Assembly (NCBI RefSeq): GCF_000758545.1
Contig: NZ_CP009279.1
Coordinates: forward strand, 992,001-1,056,000
Direction of reading: 5' to 3'
Source: Paenibacillus sp. FSL H7-0737
GTDB taxonomy: Bacteria > Bacillota > Bacilli > Paenibacillales > Paenibacillaceae
DNA: 64,000 nt
A program made the translations under genes and the position numbers. Shown piece after piece: positions 50,822-60,589 of this stretch. Positions within the stretch are counted from its first letter, which is position 1. Each line of letters begins with the position of its first letter. The notes under the pieces are model-generated. The model saw nothing but the letters and a program-made list of their open reading frames with translations. It was not told where the DNA came from and did no database searches.

Positions 50822-52528
50822 ATGAAGAATATGAAAGTGAAATTCAAAATTGGGATTCTATTGGTATTTTCTGTAGTCATGTTGAACATTGTGGGGGTAA
50901 CTGGCTTTATCACCATGGACAAAATGGCTCAAAAAACAACAGAGACGTATAATGAAAACTTGTTGCCTGTTTCTTACGTGGGACAAATGCGTACAAACAA
51001 TCGGGCCATTGAAGCTTTTCTCTTGGAGCGCTTGATGAGCGTTGATGTAAACAAGAACAAACAACTGAAAGAGAGCATTACGGAGAAAGTTCAGGAAAAT
51101 AATAATCTTTTGAACAAGTTGAAGACCGTCCAGTACAATGATAGTGCGGTAGTGAATAAAATAAAGGAATATGAGTCCTCCTTAACAGACTATCGTGCAC
51201 AAAGAGATAATATTATTCAGGTTGCGGATAGCAAAGGTAGTCAAGAGGCCTTTCAAGTATTCACAGGTGAGTTTAGTAATTCTCGTGAGAAAATGATCAA
51301 TATGCTTAAAGGAATAAGCGATTCGCTGCTAAAGGGAGCTGGAGATCATAATTCAGAGTCTACGGCTACCGCTAAGAGCATGAAGACTAAAAGTATAGTG
51401 TTGATATCGTTCTCTTGGATCATTTGTATCGTGCTTAGTGTTGCAATCATTCGACTGATTACGAAACCTCTTAAGGAACTGCAAGGTTTAATGAAGCGGG
51501 CGGAAAATGGGGATTTAACCGTCACAGCAACATATACCGCTAAGGATGAAATCGGCCAAATTAATAGCTCATTTAACAATATGCTGGAGAGCTTACGGAA
51601 GATGATGCAAGGCATTGCGGAGAGTGCAGAATTGTTATCAGCCTCATCGCAAGAGATGAGCGCTAGTGCTGAGCAGACCTCGTTGGCTTCGCAAATGATC
51701 GCCGAAGCTTCTGGAGAGATTGCAGCGGGGTTTGATGAACAGACGGAAAGCATTAATCGTACTTCTCAGTCTATACAAGCTATGACCAATAATATTTCGG
51801 CCGTAGAAAGTAGCAGTTTTGAAATGTCCGATCTTATGGGAGTCGCTTCTGGTTCAACAGATCAAGGGGTAATCGCCGTAGATAACATCATTGAACAGAT
51901 GAAGGAAATCGACTCCGGCGTAACTCAGAGCCAAGAGATTATTAGTAACCTTGGGCAGCTGTCTCAGGATATAAATACAATTATTACTACGATTAACGGA
52001 ATCGCAACACAGACGAACCTGCTGGCGCTTAATGCTTCTATCGAAGCAGCGAGGGCTGGAGAACATGGACGTGGCTTTGCTGTAGTTGCCGGAGAAATTC
52101 GGGGTCTTGCAGAAGCGACGCGAAACAGTTCACTGAAAGTAACGGATATTATTACGCATATTCAAAAGCAAACTGAAAGAGCAGTAGAATCAATGGCTTT
52201 CGGCTCCGAGCTAGTCTCTCACGGCGTAGCTCAAAGTCAGCTCGTATCTCAAGCGTTTCATGAGATTCAAAGTTCTATTAAAGAAGCTACGCTGCAGACG
52301 GAAGAGATTAGAGAGGCGGTTGCACATGTCTCCTTAGAGTCACAAGGTGTAGCGGCAGCAATGGAACAGGTCAATGCAATATCCAATAAAGGGGCAGTGG
52401 GTGTTCAGGACACCAGCGCAGCTAGTCAGCAGCAACTGTCTGCTATGGAGGAAATGTCCGCATCAGCTCAGTATTTAGCGGTGCTGGCGGAAGATCTGCA
52501 GAAGACTTTAGCGCGATTTAAATTATAA
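50822..52528 (+). CDS. Methyl-accepting chemotaxis protein
   Basis: A 568-residue chemoreceptor. Membrane segments at about residues 9-32 and 188-208 flank a four-helix-bundle sensor (about 35-185). A HAMP domain (about 208-262) and a long cytoplasmic coiled-coil follow. The signalling tip has [19 protein letters not shown] and [20 protein letters not shown], the most conserved MCP segment, which contacts CheA and CheW. There is no C-terminal NWETF-type methyltransferase tether. I prefer the ATG at 50822 (GGCGGAG upstream) to a GTG two codons before it. Ligand unknown. It is a single gene with a strong terminator. Confidence 0.95.
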   Translation: MKNMKVKFKIGILLVFSVVMLNIVGVTGFITMDKMAQKTTETYNENLLPVSYVGQMRTNNRAIEAFLLERLMSVDVNKNKQLKESITEKVQENNNLLNKLKTVQYNDSAVVNKIKEYESSLTDYRAQRDNIIQVADSKGSQEAFQVFTGEFSNSREKMINMLKGISDSLLKGAGDHNSESTATAKSMKTKSIVLISFSWIICIVLSVAIIRLITKPLKELQGLMKRAENGDLTVTATYTAKDEIGQINSSFNNMLESLRKMMQGIAESAELLSASSQEMSASAEQTSLASQMIAEASGEIAAGFDEQTESINRTSQSIQAMTNNISAVESSSFEMSDLMGVASGSTDQGVIAVDNIIEQMKEIDSGVTQSQEIISNLGQLSQDINTIITTINGIATQTNLLALNASIEAARAGEHGRGFAVVAGEIRGLAEATRNSSLKVTDIITHIQKQTERAVESMAFGSELVSHGVAQSQLVSQAFHEIQSSIKEATLQTEEIREAVAHVSLESQGVAAAMEQVNAISNKGAVGVQDTSAASQQQLSAMEEMSASAQYLAVLAEDLQKTLARFKL

Positions 52529-52541
52529 CGCGAAATGAAAA

Positions 52542-52585
52542 AAAAGGACGTCCCAGAGCCATTTAGGCTTTGGAGACGTCCTTTT
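52542..52585. terminator. Bidirectional intrinsic terminator
   Basis: AAAAGGACGTC (52542-52552) pairs with GACGTCCTTTT (52575-52585), with extra pairing inside. It serves both the chemoreceptor gene and the convergent qox operon. Confidence 0.85.
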
Positions 52586-52603
52586 GTGTGTTATTGAATG
52601 GAG

Positions 52604-52897
52604 TTAAGCATACCAGCCCCATACGAAGATGAAGAGCGTACCAAAGATCGTAACTAAGCCAACGAATAAGGCATAGGCGATATTGATGTAGAGTTCTTTC
52701 TTGGTATCAGCTGATTCTCCAATATGCATGAACAGGAAGAGCTGCAGGGAAGCCTGAATGAGCGCTGTAATAAGCAGGATAGCCATGTTCGCACTATTAG
52801 ATAGATCAAGGTAGATTACAGCAAGTGCAGCCACAGAAAGGACAAGAGAGGCTAAGAAACCCATCACATGGCGAATTGGAAACAGTTGCTTCATCAT
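52604..52897 (-). CDS. qoxD: Cytochrome aa3 quinol oxidase subunit IV
   Basis: A 97-residue membrane protein with three predicted segments and the CyoD/QoxD-type motif LITALIQASLQLFLFMHIGE. It is the small accessory subunit that helps assemble the CuB site of haem-copper quinol oxidases. It is shorter than B. subtilis QoxD (124 residues) but complete in its three spans. It starts one base after the qoxC stop codon, as the last gene of the operon on the minus strand. Confidence 0.9.
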   Translation of the reverse strand: MMKQLFPIRHVMGFLASLVLSVAALAVIYLDLSNSANMAILLITALIQASLQLFLFMHIGESADTKKELYINIAYALFVGLVTIFGTLFIFVWGWYA

Positions 52898-52898
52898 G

Positions 52899-53495
52899 CT
52901 ACATCAGTCCTTTCAGATAGATGAAACTGAAAATAAAGATCCAGACAACGTCCAAGAAATGCCAGTACAGCGAGAAGATAAAGGATTTATTGGCCGTAGC
53001 CGGAGTAATACCTTGACGCTTCAACTGGATTAAGATAGCCGCACCCCACAGGAACCCGAACGATACGTGAGCTCCGTGTGTTCCCAGCAGTACAAAGAGA
53101 CTGGATAGGAATCCGCTGGTTTGAAGTGTAGCCCCTTCGTGAACATAAGTGACAAACTCCATGATTTCAATACCAAGGAAGCCGAGACCCATTAGTAGGG
53201 TTAGTCCGAAAAAGACCATCATAGCTTTCTGGTAACCATGCCGCATAGCATGAACTGCAAGACCGATCGTAAATGAGCTTGTCAACAGCAGTAATGTTTC
53301 GATCATCACGGGACCAATTTCAAAAAGGTCCGGCCCGCTAGGGCCGCTGGCAAAACGGTCTACCATTACAAAGTAAACAGTGAACAACGTAGCGAACAGT
53401 GCAATCTCTGCTCCTAGAAAGACCCAGAAGCCAAAGATTTTATTACTATTCTCTTCTGTTGAGTATTCAAGCGGCTTAGACGCATCTATTTTCAT
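52899..53495 (-). CDS. qoxC: Cytochrome aa3 quinol oxidase subunit III
   Basis: A 198-residue membrane protein with five predicted segments. Typical subunit III phrases are KIFGFWVFLGAEIALFATLF, HGAHVSFGFLWG and YWHFLDVVWIFIFSFIYL, with the conserved carboxylate in GAEIALF. It stabilises proton uptake in the catalytic subunit and binds lipid. Its start overlaps the qoxB stop by 4 bases and its stop almost touches the qoxD start, so the whole operon is translationally coupled. Confidence 0.93.
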   Translation of the reverse strand: MKIDASKPLEYSTEENSNKIFGFWVFLGAEIALFATLFTVYFVMVDRFASGPSGPDLFEIGPVMIETLLLLTSSFTIGLAVHAMRHGYQKAMMVFFGLTLLMGLGFLGIEIMEFVTYVHEGATLQTSGFLSSLFVLLGTHGAHVSFGFLWGAAILIQLKRQGITPATANKSFIFSLYWHFLDVVWIFIFSFIYLKGLM

Positions 53496-55435
53496 ATTGT
53501 CTCACCCCGCAATTTCTTTTCAGTAGCAATAACTTCTTCTGCAGGGATGTAGAATCCATGATCCCGATCGAAGGACATAGCAGCTAGAACGATGAGGATA
53601 CCTACTCCAGAGAGAATGGCTGGAATCCAGAGACTGAATACCAGAGAGAATCCTGCAATGAAGAAGATAACACCCAGAATAAATGGTTTGCCTGAATTGC
53701 TAGGCATATGAATCTTAGTAATCTTATCTTCGTATAGAGGTACGTTGTCTTGTTTAGAGAACCAGTAGGCATCGCGTGTTTTTACGGTTGGAACCACTGC
53801 GAAGTTGTAAGCTGGAATCGGACTTTTCGTTGCCCACTCCAGTGTACGTGCATCCCATGGATCTCCATTTGTATCTCTTGGTTCATAACGTGTACTCCAG
53901 TAGATGTTATACACCAGAATTACAAATCCGACTGTAAGACCTATCGCCCCTATGAACGAGACCATACTGAGCGGACCAAATCCGGTATCCGCAGAATAAG
54001 TGTATTGTCGACGTGTCATTCCCTTAAGTCCGAGAAGGAACAGTGGGAAGAACGATACGTTAAAGGAAATAATAATCCACCAGAAGGCATGTTTACCAAG
54101 GCGTTCGTTCAAACGGAAGCCGAATACTTTAGGGAACCAGTAGTGGAAACCTGCGATAACGGCGAATACAGCACCTGGAATGAGAACGTAGTGGAAATGC
54201 GCTACCAGGAACATTGTATTATGGTACTGATAATCGGCGCTGGCCATGGCCAGCATGACACCTGTTACCCCACCAATCGTAAAGATCGGGATAAAGGCTA
54301 GCGAATATAGCATCGGCGTCGTAAATGATATTCGCCCTTTTCGTAAGGTGAATAGCCAGTTAAATATTTTCACACCTGTTGGAACAGCAATGGCCATGGT
54401 AGTAATCGAGAAGAAACTGTTAACCATAGCGCCTTGACCCATTGTATAGAAATGGTGAGCCCATACTAAGAAGGACAAGAGGGAGATGATCAACATACTA
54501 AAGACCATGGATGTATATCCATACAGGTTCTTTTTGGAGAAGGTGGCGATAATTTCACTATAAATACCGAAGGCGGGTAGTACAACGATATATACTTCTG
54601 GATGTCCCCATACCCAGAAAAGGTTGGCCCATAACATATCCATACCGCCGTTGGCCATCGTGAAGAATTGAGAGCCGAATAACCGGTCGAACATCATCAA
54701 AGCGAGCGCAACCGTAAGCACTGGGAAAGCGAATACGATAATTACGTTCGTGATTAGCACGGACCATGTAAACATTGGCATTTTCATCAGCTTCATACCA
54801 GGAGCACGCATCTTCAGAATCGTTACAATAAAGTTAACGCCTGTGAGGAGTGTACCGATACCTGAAATTTGTAGCGCGAGCGAGTAGTAGTTGTTACCCA
54901 CCGTTGGGCTGAACTCTATACTTGCTAGTGGGAAGTATGCAGACCAACCAGCATCTGGTGATCCCCCGATAACAAACGAAATGTTAAGCAGCATTGCTCC
55001 GAAGAAGAAGAGCCAGAAGCTGACAGCGTTAAGACGTGGGAAGGCAACGTCTCTGGCACCGATTTGTAGCGGTACGATAACGTTCATCAGACCGATAATA
55101 AACGGCATGGCCATAAAGAGGATCATGATCAAGCCGTGTGTTGTAAATACCTCGTTGTAATGCTGTGCGTCAAGAAATTTCATATCTGGGGCTGCAGTTT
55201 GCAGCTTCATCATAATAGCGTCAACGCCGCCGCGGAAAAGCATTAGTAGCGCAGCAAGGATATACATAACCCCGATACGTTTGTGGTCAACGGTAGTTAA
55301 CCATTCGCGCCATAAATATCCCCATTTTTTAAAATAGGTTAGGCCGACGATAATCCCGATTGTAGCTAAAACAATACTTGCCATAGCCCCGTAAATCAGG
55401 GGTTCGCCATGGACCTTAAATTTATCCCAATCCAT
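53492..55435 (-). CDS. qoxB: Cytochrome aa3 quinol oxidase subunit I (catalytic)
   Basis: A 647-residue haem-copper oxidase subunit, close to B. subtilis QoxB in length and sequence. It transfers electrons from menaquinol to oxygen and pumps protons. H100 (TTHG) is a low-spin haem ligand. WGHPEVY gives the first CuB His and the cross-linked Tyr, WAHHFYTMG gives the His pair for CuB, and HFHYVL gives the axial ligands of the two haems. About 14-15 membrane segments are predicted. AAAGGAG precedes the ATG. It is the second gene of qoxABCD, 38 bases after qoxA. Confidence 0.96.
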   Translation of the reverse strand: MDWDKFKVHGEPLIYGAMASIVLATIGIIVGLTYFKKWGYLWREWLTTVDHKRIGVMYILAALLMLFRGGVDAIMMKLQTAAPDMKFLDAQHYNEVFTTHGLIMILFMAMPFIIGLMNVIVPLQIGARDVAFPRLNAVSFWLFFFGAMLLNISFVIGGSPDAGWSAYFPLASIEFSPTVGNNYYSLALQISGIGTLLTGVNFIVTILKMRAPGMKLMKMPMFTWSVLITNVIIVFAFPVLTVALALMMFDRLFGSQFFTMANGGMDMLWANLFWVWGHPEVYIVVLPAFGIYSEIIATFSKKNLYGYTSMVFSMLIISLLSFLVWAHHFYTMGQGAMVNSFFSITTMAIAVPTGVKIFNWLFTLRKGRISFTTPMLYSLAFIPIFTIGGVTGVMLAMASADYQYHNTMFLVAHFHYVLIPGAVFAVIAGFHYWFPKVFGFRLNERLGKHAFWWIIISFNVSFFPLFLLGLKGMTRRQYTYSADTGFGPLSMVSFIGAIGLTVGFVILVYNIYWSTRYEPRDTNGDPWDARTLEWATKSPIPAYNFAVVPTVKTRDAYWFSKQDNVPLYEDKITKIHMPSNSGKPFILGVIFFIAGFSLVFSLWIPAILSGVGILIVLAAMSFDRDHGFYIPAEEVIATEKKLRGETI

Positions 55436-55473
55436 TAGGAATCGCTCCTTTCAAGTTGCTCAATTAACATGGA

Positions 55474-56469
55474 CTAATGTCCTTCATGTGTAGTGCTCTG
55501 TTCATCCAGTTCTGGATTAGGTTCACTGTTAAATTCTGTCTCGCTAGATGGTGCAGGAGACGGATGAATTTCTTTATTATCCTGATGTTCCATAGTTCCA
55601 TTATCCATATCCATTTCTTTACCATTATTACTCATATGGTCGCCATGGTCTCCTGGAGGAGGGCTAAAGGATAAGTGAGTGTTGGTGTATGTTTTGCGTC
55701 CGACATATTCCATTTTCAAAAGATTTTTGAATTCGTCTTCGGTTAATGGAGCTGCTGTTTCTTTAACGTCTTTTACCCATTCTTGATAGTCCTTATCAGT
55801 CATCGCAAGGGCTTCGAACTCCATGTGGGCAAAACCCTTACCATTAAAGTTCGCATTTCTTCCGGTATAGGAACCTACAGTATCCGCTGAAAGATGCAGA
55901 GTGGTAAGCATGTCACTCATCGCATATTTCTGTCCTCCCAATTGAGGGATCCAGAGACTTGAGATCGTACCGAAAGAGTACAATCTGAACTCAACAGCGC
56001 GGTGAACTGGAATGTTCACGTAGTTTACGGTTTCAATACCTTCCTCAGGATAGCTGAAATGCCATTTCCAGTTGGAGGAGGAAGCGTAGATTACAAGCGG
56101 TTTCTGATCTTTATAATCCGCTGCAACGTTTTCTACATCTACTGTCGTTTTGACAGTGACCACGGAGAGGAATGCCACGATAATAATCGGGATTGTAATC
56201 CAGATGGCCTCCAACCATTTGTTTCCTTCCTCGTGAGGAGGAATATAATCTTCGTTACTTTTCTTAGCGCGGTACTTCAAAAGTACAAAGACATATAAGA
56301 TGTAGACAACTGCTAGAACACCGAGCATCACAACAATGGAGAGGATGATCGTGTCAGACAGAGTTCTCGCAGCCGGCCCCTTCGGATTCAGAACAGCGAT
56401 TGAACTGCATCCTGGCAAGAGTAAAATTAGGCTGAGAAATAAAGCGTATAACGGTCCCTTTTTGTTCAT
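55474..56469 (-). CDS. qoxA: Cytochrome aa3 quinol oxidase subunit II (lipoprotein)
   Basis: A 331-residue membrane lipoprotein. The signal ends in the lipobox LLPGC (Cys at about residue 21). Two membrane segments follow (about 40-65 and 88-110), then a cupredoxin-like domain with SNWKWHFSYPEEGIETVNY and SLWIPQLGGQKYAM, as in B. subtilis QoxA. The Cys and His ligands of CuA are absent, so this is a quinol rather than cytochrome c oxidase. The last 55 residues are an unusual tail rich in His, Met, Asp, Glu, Asn and Pro (GDHGDHMSNNGKEMDMDNG and a terminal THEGH) that looks able to bind metal. AAGGAG precedes the ATG. First gene of qoxABCD. Confidence 0.94.
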   Translation of the reverse strand: MNKKGPLYALFLSLILLLPGCSSIAVLNPKGPAARTLSDTIILSIVVMLGVLAVVYILYVFVLLKYRAKKSNEDYIPPHEEGNKWLEAIWITIPIIIVAFLSVVTVKTTVDVENVAADYKDQKPLVIYASSSNWKWHFSYPEEGIETVNYVNIPVHRAVEFRLYSFGTISSLWIPQLGGQKYAMSDMLTTLHLSADTVGSYTGRNANFNGKGFAHMEFEALAMTDKDYQEWVKDVKETAAPLTEDEFKNLLKMEYVGRKTYTNTHLSFSPPPGDHGDHMSNNGKEMDMDNGTMEHQDNKEIHPSPAPSSETEFNSEPNPELDEQSTTHEGH

Positions 56470-56953
56470 GCTTAAGCTCCTTCCTTCAATACTTCTATTA
56501 ATTAACCCTCATCATTACCTTCATATATAGTAAGAACTAATGAGAAAGAAAGCAAAAGACTTATTTTTCCATCTAAGCCATAATAGACCTTAATAATGGC
56601 GATCAAGTTAAATATGTGTGATCAATTTGTTACAAGTTCCTAATGATATGATAAAGATCACTGTAGCCACGCTGTTTAATGGTTATTTATTTCTGTTCAA
56701 ACTTTGTTCAATAATTTACTAAAGTTGCTAATTTGGACACATCTATTTTGTGCAAAAGGATTGGAATTTAACCATTTATTGTTGGTGTGACAGGATTTGG
56801 CCGAAATCCGTATTTGATGATTTTTGTCGAAATATCTGCAAGCCTTAAAAAGGGTAACAAATTATTCTGTATTAAGTTACAATCTCTCAAATTTCTATCT
56901 ATTAATCTATGATAATGTTATAGGTAAATATACGAGATGGGAGATTTTTTGAG
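56470..56953. other. Long AT-rich divergent control region, no gene seen
   Basis: These 484 bases separate qoxA from the polysaccharide deacetylase gene. I find no credible reading frame with a ribosome binding site and no strong hairpin terminator. An AT-rich stretch with GATAATGTTATAG near 56910-56923 probably belongs to the deacetylase promoter. The unusual length suggests several regulator sites for qox, but none matches a known consensus well enough to name. Confidence 0.5.
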
Positions 56954-58072
56954 ATGTTTAAAAAGAAAGTGTGGCTATTATTTATAGTATTATTCGTATG
57001 TACGGGCTTGGTACGAGAGATAGATACAGTGAATGCTGCGGGTGCAGGATCCCTGAAATTAGGGGTGAACGATAAATTAACTAAAATTGATGCAGTGTCG
57101 ATAAAGGATACATATTATGTTTCGCTGCGTGACTTGTCACTAGCACTGAATCTGAATCTTACCCTTGAGGGTGTTGGTATTCATGTTCAAGGGAACAACG
57201 GTTCCATTGAACTGCTGAATGATCACGCAACAGCTCTTCTCCCTAATGGAAAGACTATCCCGCTGAAAACATTTGTGGAAAATGGTAGAACGATGGTTCC
57301 TGTGAAGATGACCTCTCATCTTGGATTTTCAATTTCGTTTAAGCCAGCTCAATCTTTATTAAGAGTGTATAATTCCGGGGCTAAATTAGACGATGCTGCA
57401 TTCGTGAATCAACATAAAAAGGATTTGCAACAAAATGTAACTACAGGGACGACAGGCACAAAGGGGAAAGTTGTATATCTTAGCTTTGATGATGGCCCAT
57501 CCGCTACAACCTCCCAACTACTTGATATCTTGGCGAAGTATGATGCGAAGGCAACCTTCTTCATGTTAGGAAATAACATGAACGCACACGCGTCTCAAGT
57601 GAAACGCTTAGTGAAAGATGGACATGCACCTGCTTTGCACGGCATGACACATGTGAAAGATAAATTTTATGCTTCTCCAGCTTCTGCGTTGAAAGAGATG
57701 AATGACGATAATGCAATTCTGAAGAAGATTACAGGTCAAAGTACAACGCTGATTCGTACACCTTATGGTAGTAAGCCTTATTTAACAAAAGCTTATAGAG
57801 ATAAGATACTAACTCAAGGGTACCACCTGTGGGATTGGAACGTTGACTCTGAGGATTGGAGATATAAGAACGATAGTAATTCCATCTATAATACAGTTAT
57901 GAGAGAAGTTCATAGTCTGAAGAAGAGCAGCCCAGTGATTCTAATGCATGATCAAAAGGCTACACTTAAAGTTCTTCCACGCATCCTAGAGGCGCTGAAG
58001 AAAGAAGGCTATGCGTTTCATATTATTACTTCAGATATGGAGCCTAACAATTTTTGGAACGATAAGCGCTAA
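56954..58072 (+). CDS. Secreted polysaccharide deacetylase with copper-amine-oxidase-N-like domain
   Basis: A 372-residue secreted protein with a signal peptide of about 28 residues (ending VNAA). Residues 32-140 form a stalk domain of the type annotated as copper amine oxidase N-terminal (VSLRDLSLALNLNLTLEG; GRTMVPVKMTSHLGFSI), thought to bind the cell envelope. The NodB domain (about 172-360) has SFDDGPS (catalytic base and metal ligand D179/D180), the metal His pair H229 and H233 (HGMTH), RTPYGS, DWNVDSEDW and ILMHD. All five motifs are intact, so an active N- or O-deacetylase of peptidoglycan or a related polymer is expected. GGGAG precedes the ATG. Single gene. Confidence 0.92.
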   Translation: MFKKKVWLLFIVLFVCTGLVREIDTVNAAGAGSLKLGVNDKLTKIDAVSIKDTYYVSLRDLSLALNLNLTLEGVGIHVQGNNGSIELLNDHATALLPNGKTIPLKTFVENGRTMVPVKMTSHLGFSISFKPAQSLLRVYNSGAKLDDAAFVNQHKKDLQQNVTTGTTGTKGKVVYLSFDDGPSATTSQLLDILAKYDAKATFFMLGNNMNAHASQVKRLVKDGHAPALHGMTHVKDKFYASPASALKEMNDDNAILKKITGQSTTLIRTPYGSKPYLTKAYRDKILTQGYHLWDWNVDSEDWRYKNDSNSIYNTVMREVHSLKKSSPVILMHDQKATLKVLPRILEALKKEGYAFHIITSDMEPNNFWNDKR

Positions 58073-58105
58073 ATCTGATAGTGAAATTAAATCATTCATA
58101 TTGTT

Positions 58106-58138
58106 GAGGCGGCAGATTTGATCTGTCGTCTTTTTTTT
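58106..58138 (+). terminator. Intrinsic terminator after the deacetylase gene
   Basis: GAGGCGGCAGA (58106-58116) pairs with TCTGTCGTC (about 58122-58130, with G-U pairs), followed by eight T. Confidence 0.75.
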
Positions 58139-58208
58139 GTTGTCTGAAATCTTTGTAGATTTGACACATGTAGACTTCTCTAATCTATCGACGTAGTTAA
58201 TTTGTCAT

Positions 58209-58230
58209 GTTATCATGATACTCTGATAAC
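58209..58230. promoter_or_regulatory. Operator-like inverted repeat before the amino-acid ABC operon
   Basis: GTTATCA (58209-58215) and TGATAAC (58224-58230) are perfect 7-bp arms with an 8-base spacer, about 54 bases upstream of the first start codon. A second small dyad, ACACAG/CTGTGT, lies at 58249-58262. The binding protein is unknown. Confidence 0.45.
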
Positions 58231-58283
58231 GTATTAGCGAACTAAAGCACACAGCACTGTGTCAACGATGGGGGATAAAAGAG

Positions 58284-59054
58284 ATGAAGAAAAATGCACT
58301 TTTAGTTTTATTTATGATCATGGTTATTGCAGCTTTATCAGGCTGTTCGTCTTCTGGGAGCAAGGATGGAAAGCTGGTGATTGGGATTGATGATAAGTTC
58401 GCTCCGATGGGCTTTAGAGATGAGAATAATGAAATTGTTGGGTTTGATATCGACTATGCAAGAGCTGCAGCTGAGAAAATGGGCAAAGAAATCACTTTTC
58501 AGCCTATTGACTGGTCAGCTAAGGAGTCGGAACTGAATAGTGGGCGCATTGATATGATTTGGAATGGTTATACCATCACAGATGAACGTAAGGAAAAGGT
58601 GTTATTCACTAAGCCTTATCTTGAGAATAGTCAGGTAGTAGTCGTATTAGCGGATTCCACTATTTCAAAGCTTGAGGATTTGGCGGGTAAAGAGGTAGGA
58701 CTTCAAAGTCTATCCTCCGCTGCCGATGCTTTAAATGCTAATCCGATTAAAGACCAAATTGCTAATCTGTCGGAATTTCCTGATAATGTGCTAGCGCTCA
58801 CAGATTTGAAGACTAAGCGCCTGGACGGTGTAGTCATTGATGAAGTGGTAGCCAGATATTATATGTCAAAAGAGCCTAATACCTTTAAGCTACTAGATGA
58901 ATCGCTTGCTCCTGAGCAGTACGGTATTGGAATTAAGAAAGGCAATGAGGCACTACTGGAAGAACTTCAAAAGGCTTTGGATGAAATGAACAACGACGGA
59001 ACGGCTGAGAAGATCTCCACGAAGTGGTTTGGTGAGAATAAGGTATTGAAATAG
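58284..59054 (+). CDS. Polar amino-acid ABC transporter substrate-binding lipoprotein
   Basis: A 256-residue lipoprotein with lipobox ALSGC (Cys at about residue 21). The family 3 binding-protein fold shows KLVIGIDDKFAPMGFRDENN, GFDIDYARAAAEKMG and NSGRIDMIWNGYTITDERK, the last being the usual amino-acid carboxylate/amino contact region. GGGGGAT precedes the ATG. The permease and ATPase genes follow directly. Likely ligands are glutamine, glutamate, cystine or a related polar amino acid; the sequence does not decide. Confidence 0.92.
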   Translation: MKKNALLVLFMIMVIAALSGCSSSGSKDGKLVIGIDDKFAPMGFRDENNEIVGFDIDYARAAAEKMGKEITFQPIDWSAKESELNSGRIDMIWNGYTITDERKEKVLFTKPYLENSQVVVVLADSTISKLEDLAGKEVGLQSLSSAADALNANPIKDQIANLSEFPDNVLALTDLKTKRLDGVVIDEVVARYYMSKEPNTFKLLDESLAPEQYGIGIKKGNEALLEELQKALDEMNNDGTAEKISTKWFGENKVLK

Positions 59055-59089
59055 AAGGTCAATATACAGAGTTTATTGGAGAAATGAAA

Positions 59090-59743
59090 ATGGATTATAT
59101 AATACAAATTTCCGGGCCGATGTTAGAAGGCGCGCGTACAACTATTTTATTGTTTCTTATTGTTATTTTGGTGTCGATTCCGCTCGGGTTCCTAGTCACT
59201 TTGATGGCGAAGAGTGTGATCAAGCCCGTGGCTTGGATTGCACATACCTATATCTATGTCATGCGGGGAACACCACTTTTACTGCAATTGTTATTTTTTT
59301 GCTTTGGTTTACCACAGATTCCGGTGATCGGGGAATATCTGGTCATGGACCGCTTCGTTGCGGCGAGTCTTGGGTTTATTCTTAACTATGGGGCTTATTT
59401 CGCGGAGATCTTCCGTGGGGGTATGCTCTCCATTGATAAAGGGCAGCATGAAGCAGCCAAAGTACTCGGACTGAGTAAATGGCAAACGCTGCGCAAGGTA
59501 ATTCTAGCTCAAATGTTTAGGGTAGCTTTGCCAGCCGTGGCAAACGAATCGATTTCCTTGGTCAAAGATACGGCTCTACTGTATGCCGTTGCTGTACCTG
59601 AGCTACTGAACTATGCCAAAACAGCAGTGAATCGAGACTTTACTGTAACCCCCTTTGTAGTGGCGGGAGTGATTTACTTACTGATGACGCTGGTGCTCAC
59701 TTTATTCTTCAAAGCACTGGAGAAACGTTTTAAATTCGAGTAG
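59090..59743 (+). CDS. Polar amino-acid ABC transporter permease
   Basis: A 217-residue HisM/GlnP-type permease. Predicted membrane segments begin at about residue 15. The typical sequence YVMRGTPLLLQLLFF and the ATPase-contact EAA loop GQHEAAKVLGLSKWQTLRKV are present. I choose the ATG at 59090 (GGAGAA about 7 bases upstream); the ATG two codons earlier abuts that site. Second gene of a three-gene operon. Confidence 0.93.
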   Translation: MDYIIQISGPMLEGARTTILLFLIVILVSIPLGFLVTLMAKSVIKPVAWIAHTYIYVMRGTPLLLQLLFFCFGLPQIPVIGEYLVMDRFVAASLGFILNYGAYFAEIFRGGMLSIDKGQHEAAKVLGLSKWQTLRKVILAQMFRVALPAVANESISLVKDTALLYAVAVPELLNYAKTAVNRDFTVTPFVVAGVIYLLMTLVLTLFFKALEKRFKFE

Positions 59744-59758
59744 AGGGACTGTCTGAAT

Positions 59759-60511
59759 ATGAGTAACATGATAGAAGTAAGTGATTTACAGAAATCCTTC
59801 GGCAAATTGGATGTGTTGAAGAAGGTTAGTTTCAATATCCAGGCGGGAGAAGCCGTCGCTATTATCGGGCCTTCAGGTTCAGGTAAGAGTACGATGCTGC
59901 GTAGTCTAGTACATCTAGAGGAAATTACGGGTGGAAGCATCTTCATCCAAGGTAAGCCGCTTGTGGAGAATGGAAAATACGCTAGTGGAGCAAGTATTCG
60001 TGAGATCACAGCGTCCATGGGAATGGTATTTCAACACTTTAACCTATTTCCACATTTAACGGTGCGAGGCAATCTAGAGCTAGCTCCAAGGATGTTGAAA
60101 CGGGAGAGCGTGAAGGAGATTACGGCTAGAAGTGAGAACTTACTTTCTAAGGTAGGACTTGCTGAAAAAGCGGATGTGTATCCTGCAAAGCTGTCGGGTG
60201 GACAAAAGCAACGGGTTGCTATTGCGAGAGCATTAATGCTCAACCCTGATATTCTATTGTTCGATGAACCCACTTCCGCGCTTGATCCTGAACTCACGGG
60301 CGAGGTACTACGCGTCATCCGTCAACTTGCTGAGGAGAATATGACGATGATTGTTGTCACTCATGAGATGAACTTTGCTCGTGATGTGGCTGATCGTGTG
60401 ATTTTCATGGACAACGGTGAGATTACGGAGTCTGGAACACCAGAGCAGATTTTTGATCATCCACAGCAGGAGCGCACTCGAATTTTTCTGAATCAAGAGA
60501 CGAGAGTATGA
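59759..60511 (+). CDS. Polar amino-acid ABC transporter ATP-binding protein
   Basis: A 250-residue ABC ATPase. Walker A is GPSGSGKST (about residues 37-45), the Q loop [14 protein letters not shown], the signature LSGGQKQR, Walker [15 protein letters not shown], and the H loop [16 protein letters not shown]. The sequence is typical of GlnQ/ArtP-type ATPases of polar amino-acid importers. It starts 15 bases after the permease stop codon. A terminator follows 40 bases after its stop. Confidence 0.95.
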   Translation: MSNMIEVSDLQKSFGKLDVLKKVSFNIQAGEAVAIIGPSGSGKSTMLRSLVHLEEITGGSIFIQGKPLVENGKYASGASIREITASMGMVFQHFNLFPHLTVRGNLELAPRMLKRESVKEITARSENLLSKVGLAEKADVYPAKLSGGQKQRVAIARALMLNPDILLFDEPTSALDPELTGEVLRVIRQLAEENMTMIVVTHEMNFARDVADRVIFMDNGEITESGTPEQIFDHPQQERTRIFLNQETRV

Positions 60512-60553
60512 ATACCGCCTCAGGCTAATAAAGTGTCTATTTATGAGAAAAAG

Positions 60554-60586
60554 TCCCCACAGTTTTTTATAACTGTGGGGGTTTTT
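60554..60586 (+). terminator. Intrinsic terminator after the amino-acid ABC operon
   Basis: CCCCACAGTT (60555-60564) pairs with AACTGTGGGG (60571-60580), followed by G and five T. Confidence 0.88.
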
Positions 60587-60589
60587 GCG

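Noticed and set aside
52604-56469. caa3-type cytochrome c oxidase (ctaCDEF)
   Set aside because: Subunit II has no CuA Cys ligands and no cytochrome c domain, and the sequences follow QoxA and QoxB.
56617-56634. FNR/CRP- or Rex-like site TGTGATCAATTTGTTACA upstream of qoxA
   Set aside because: The half-sites are 8 bases apart instead of 6 and the right half is imperfect, so I do not call it.
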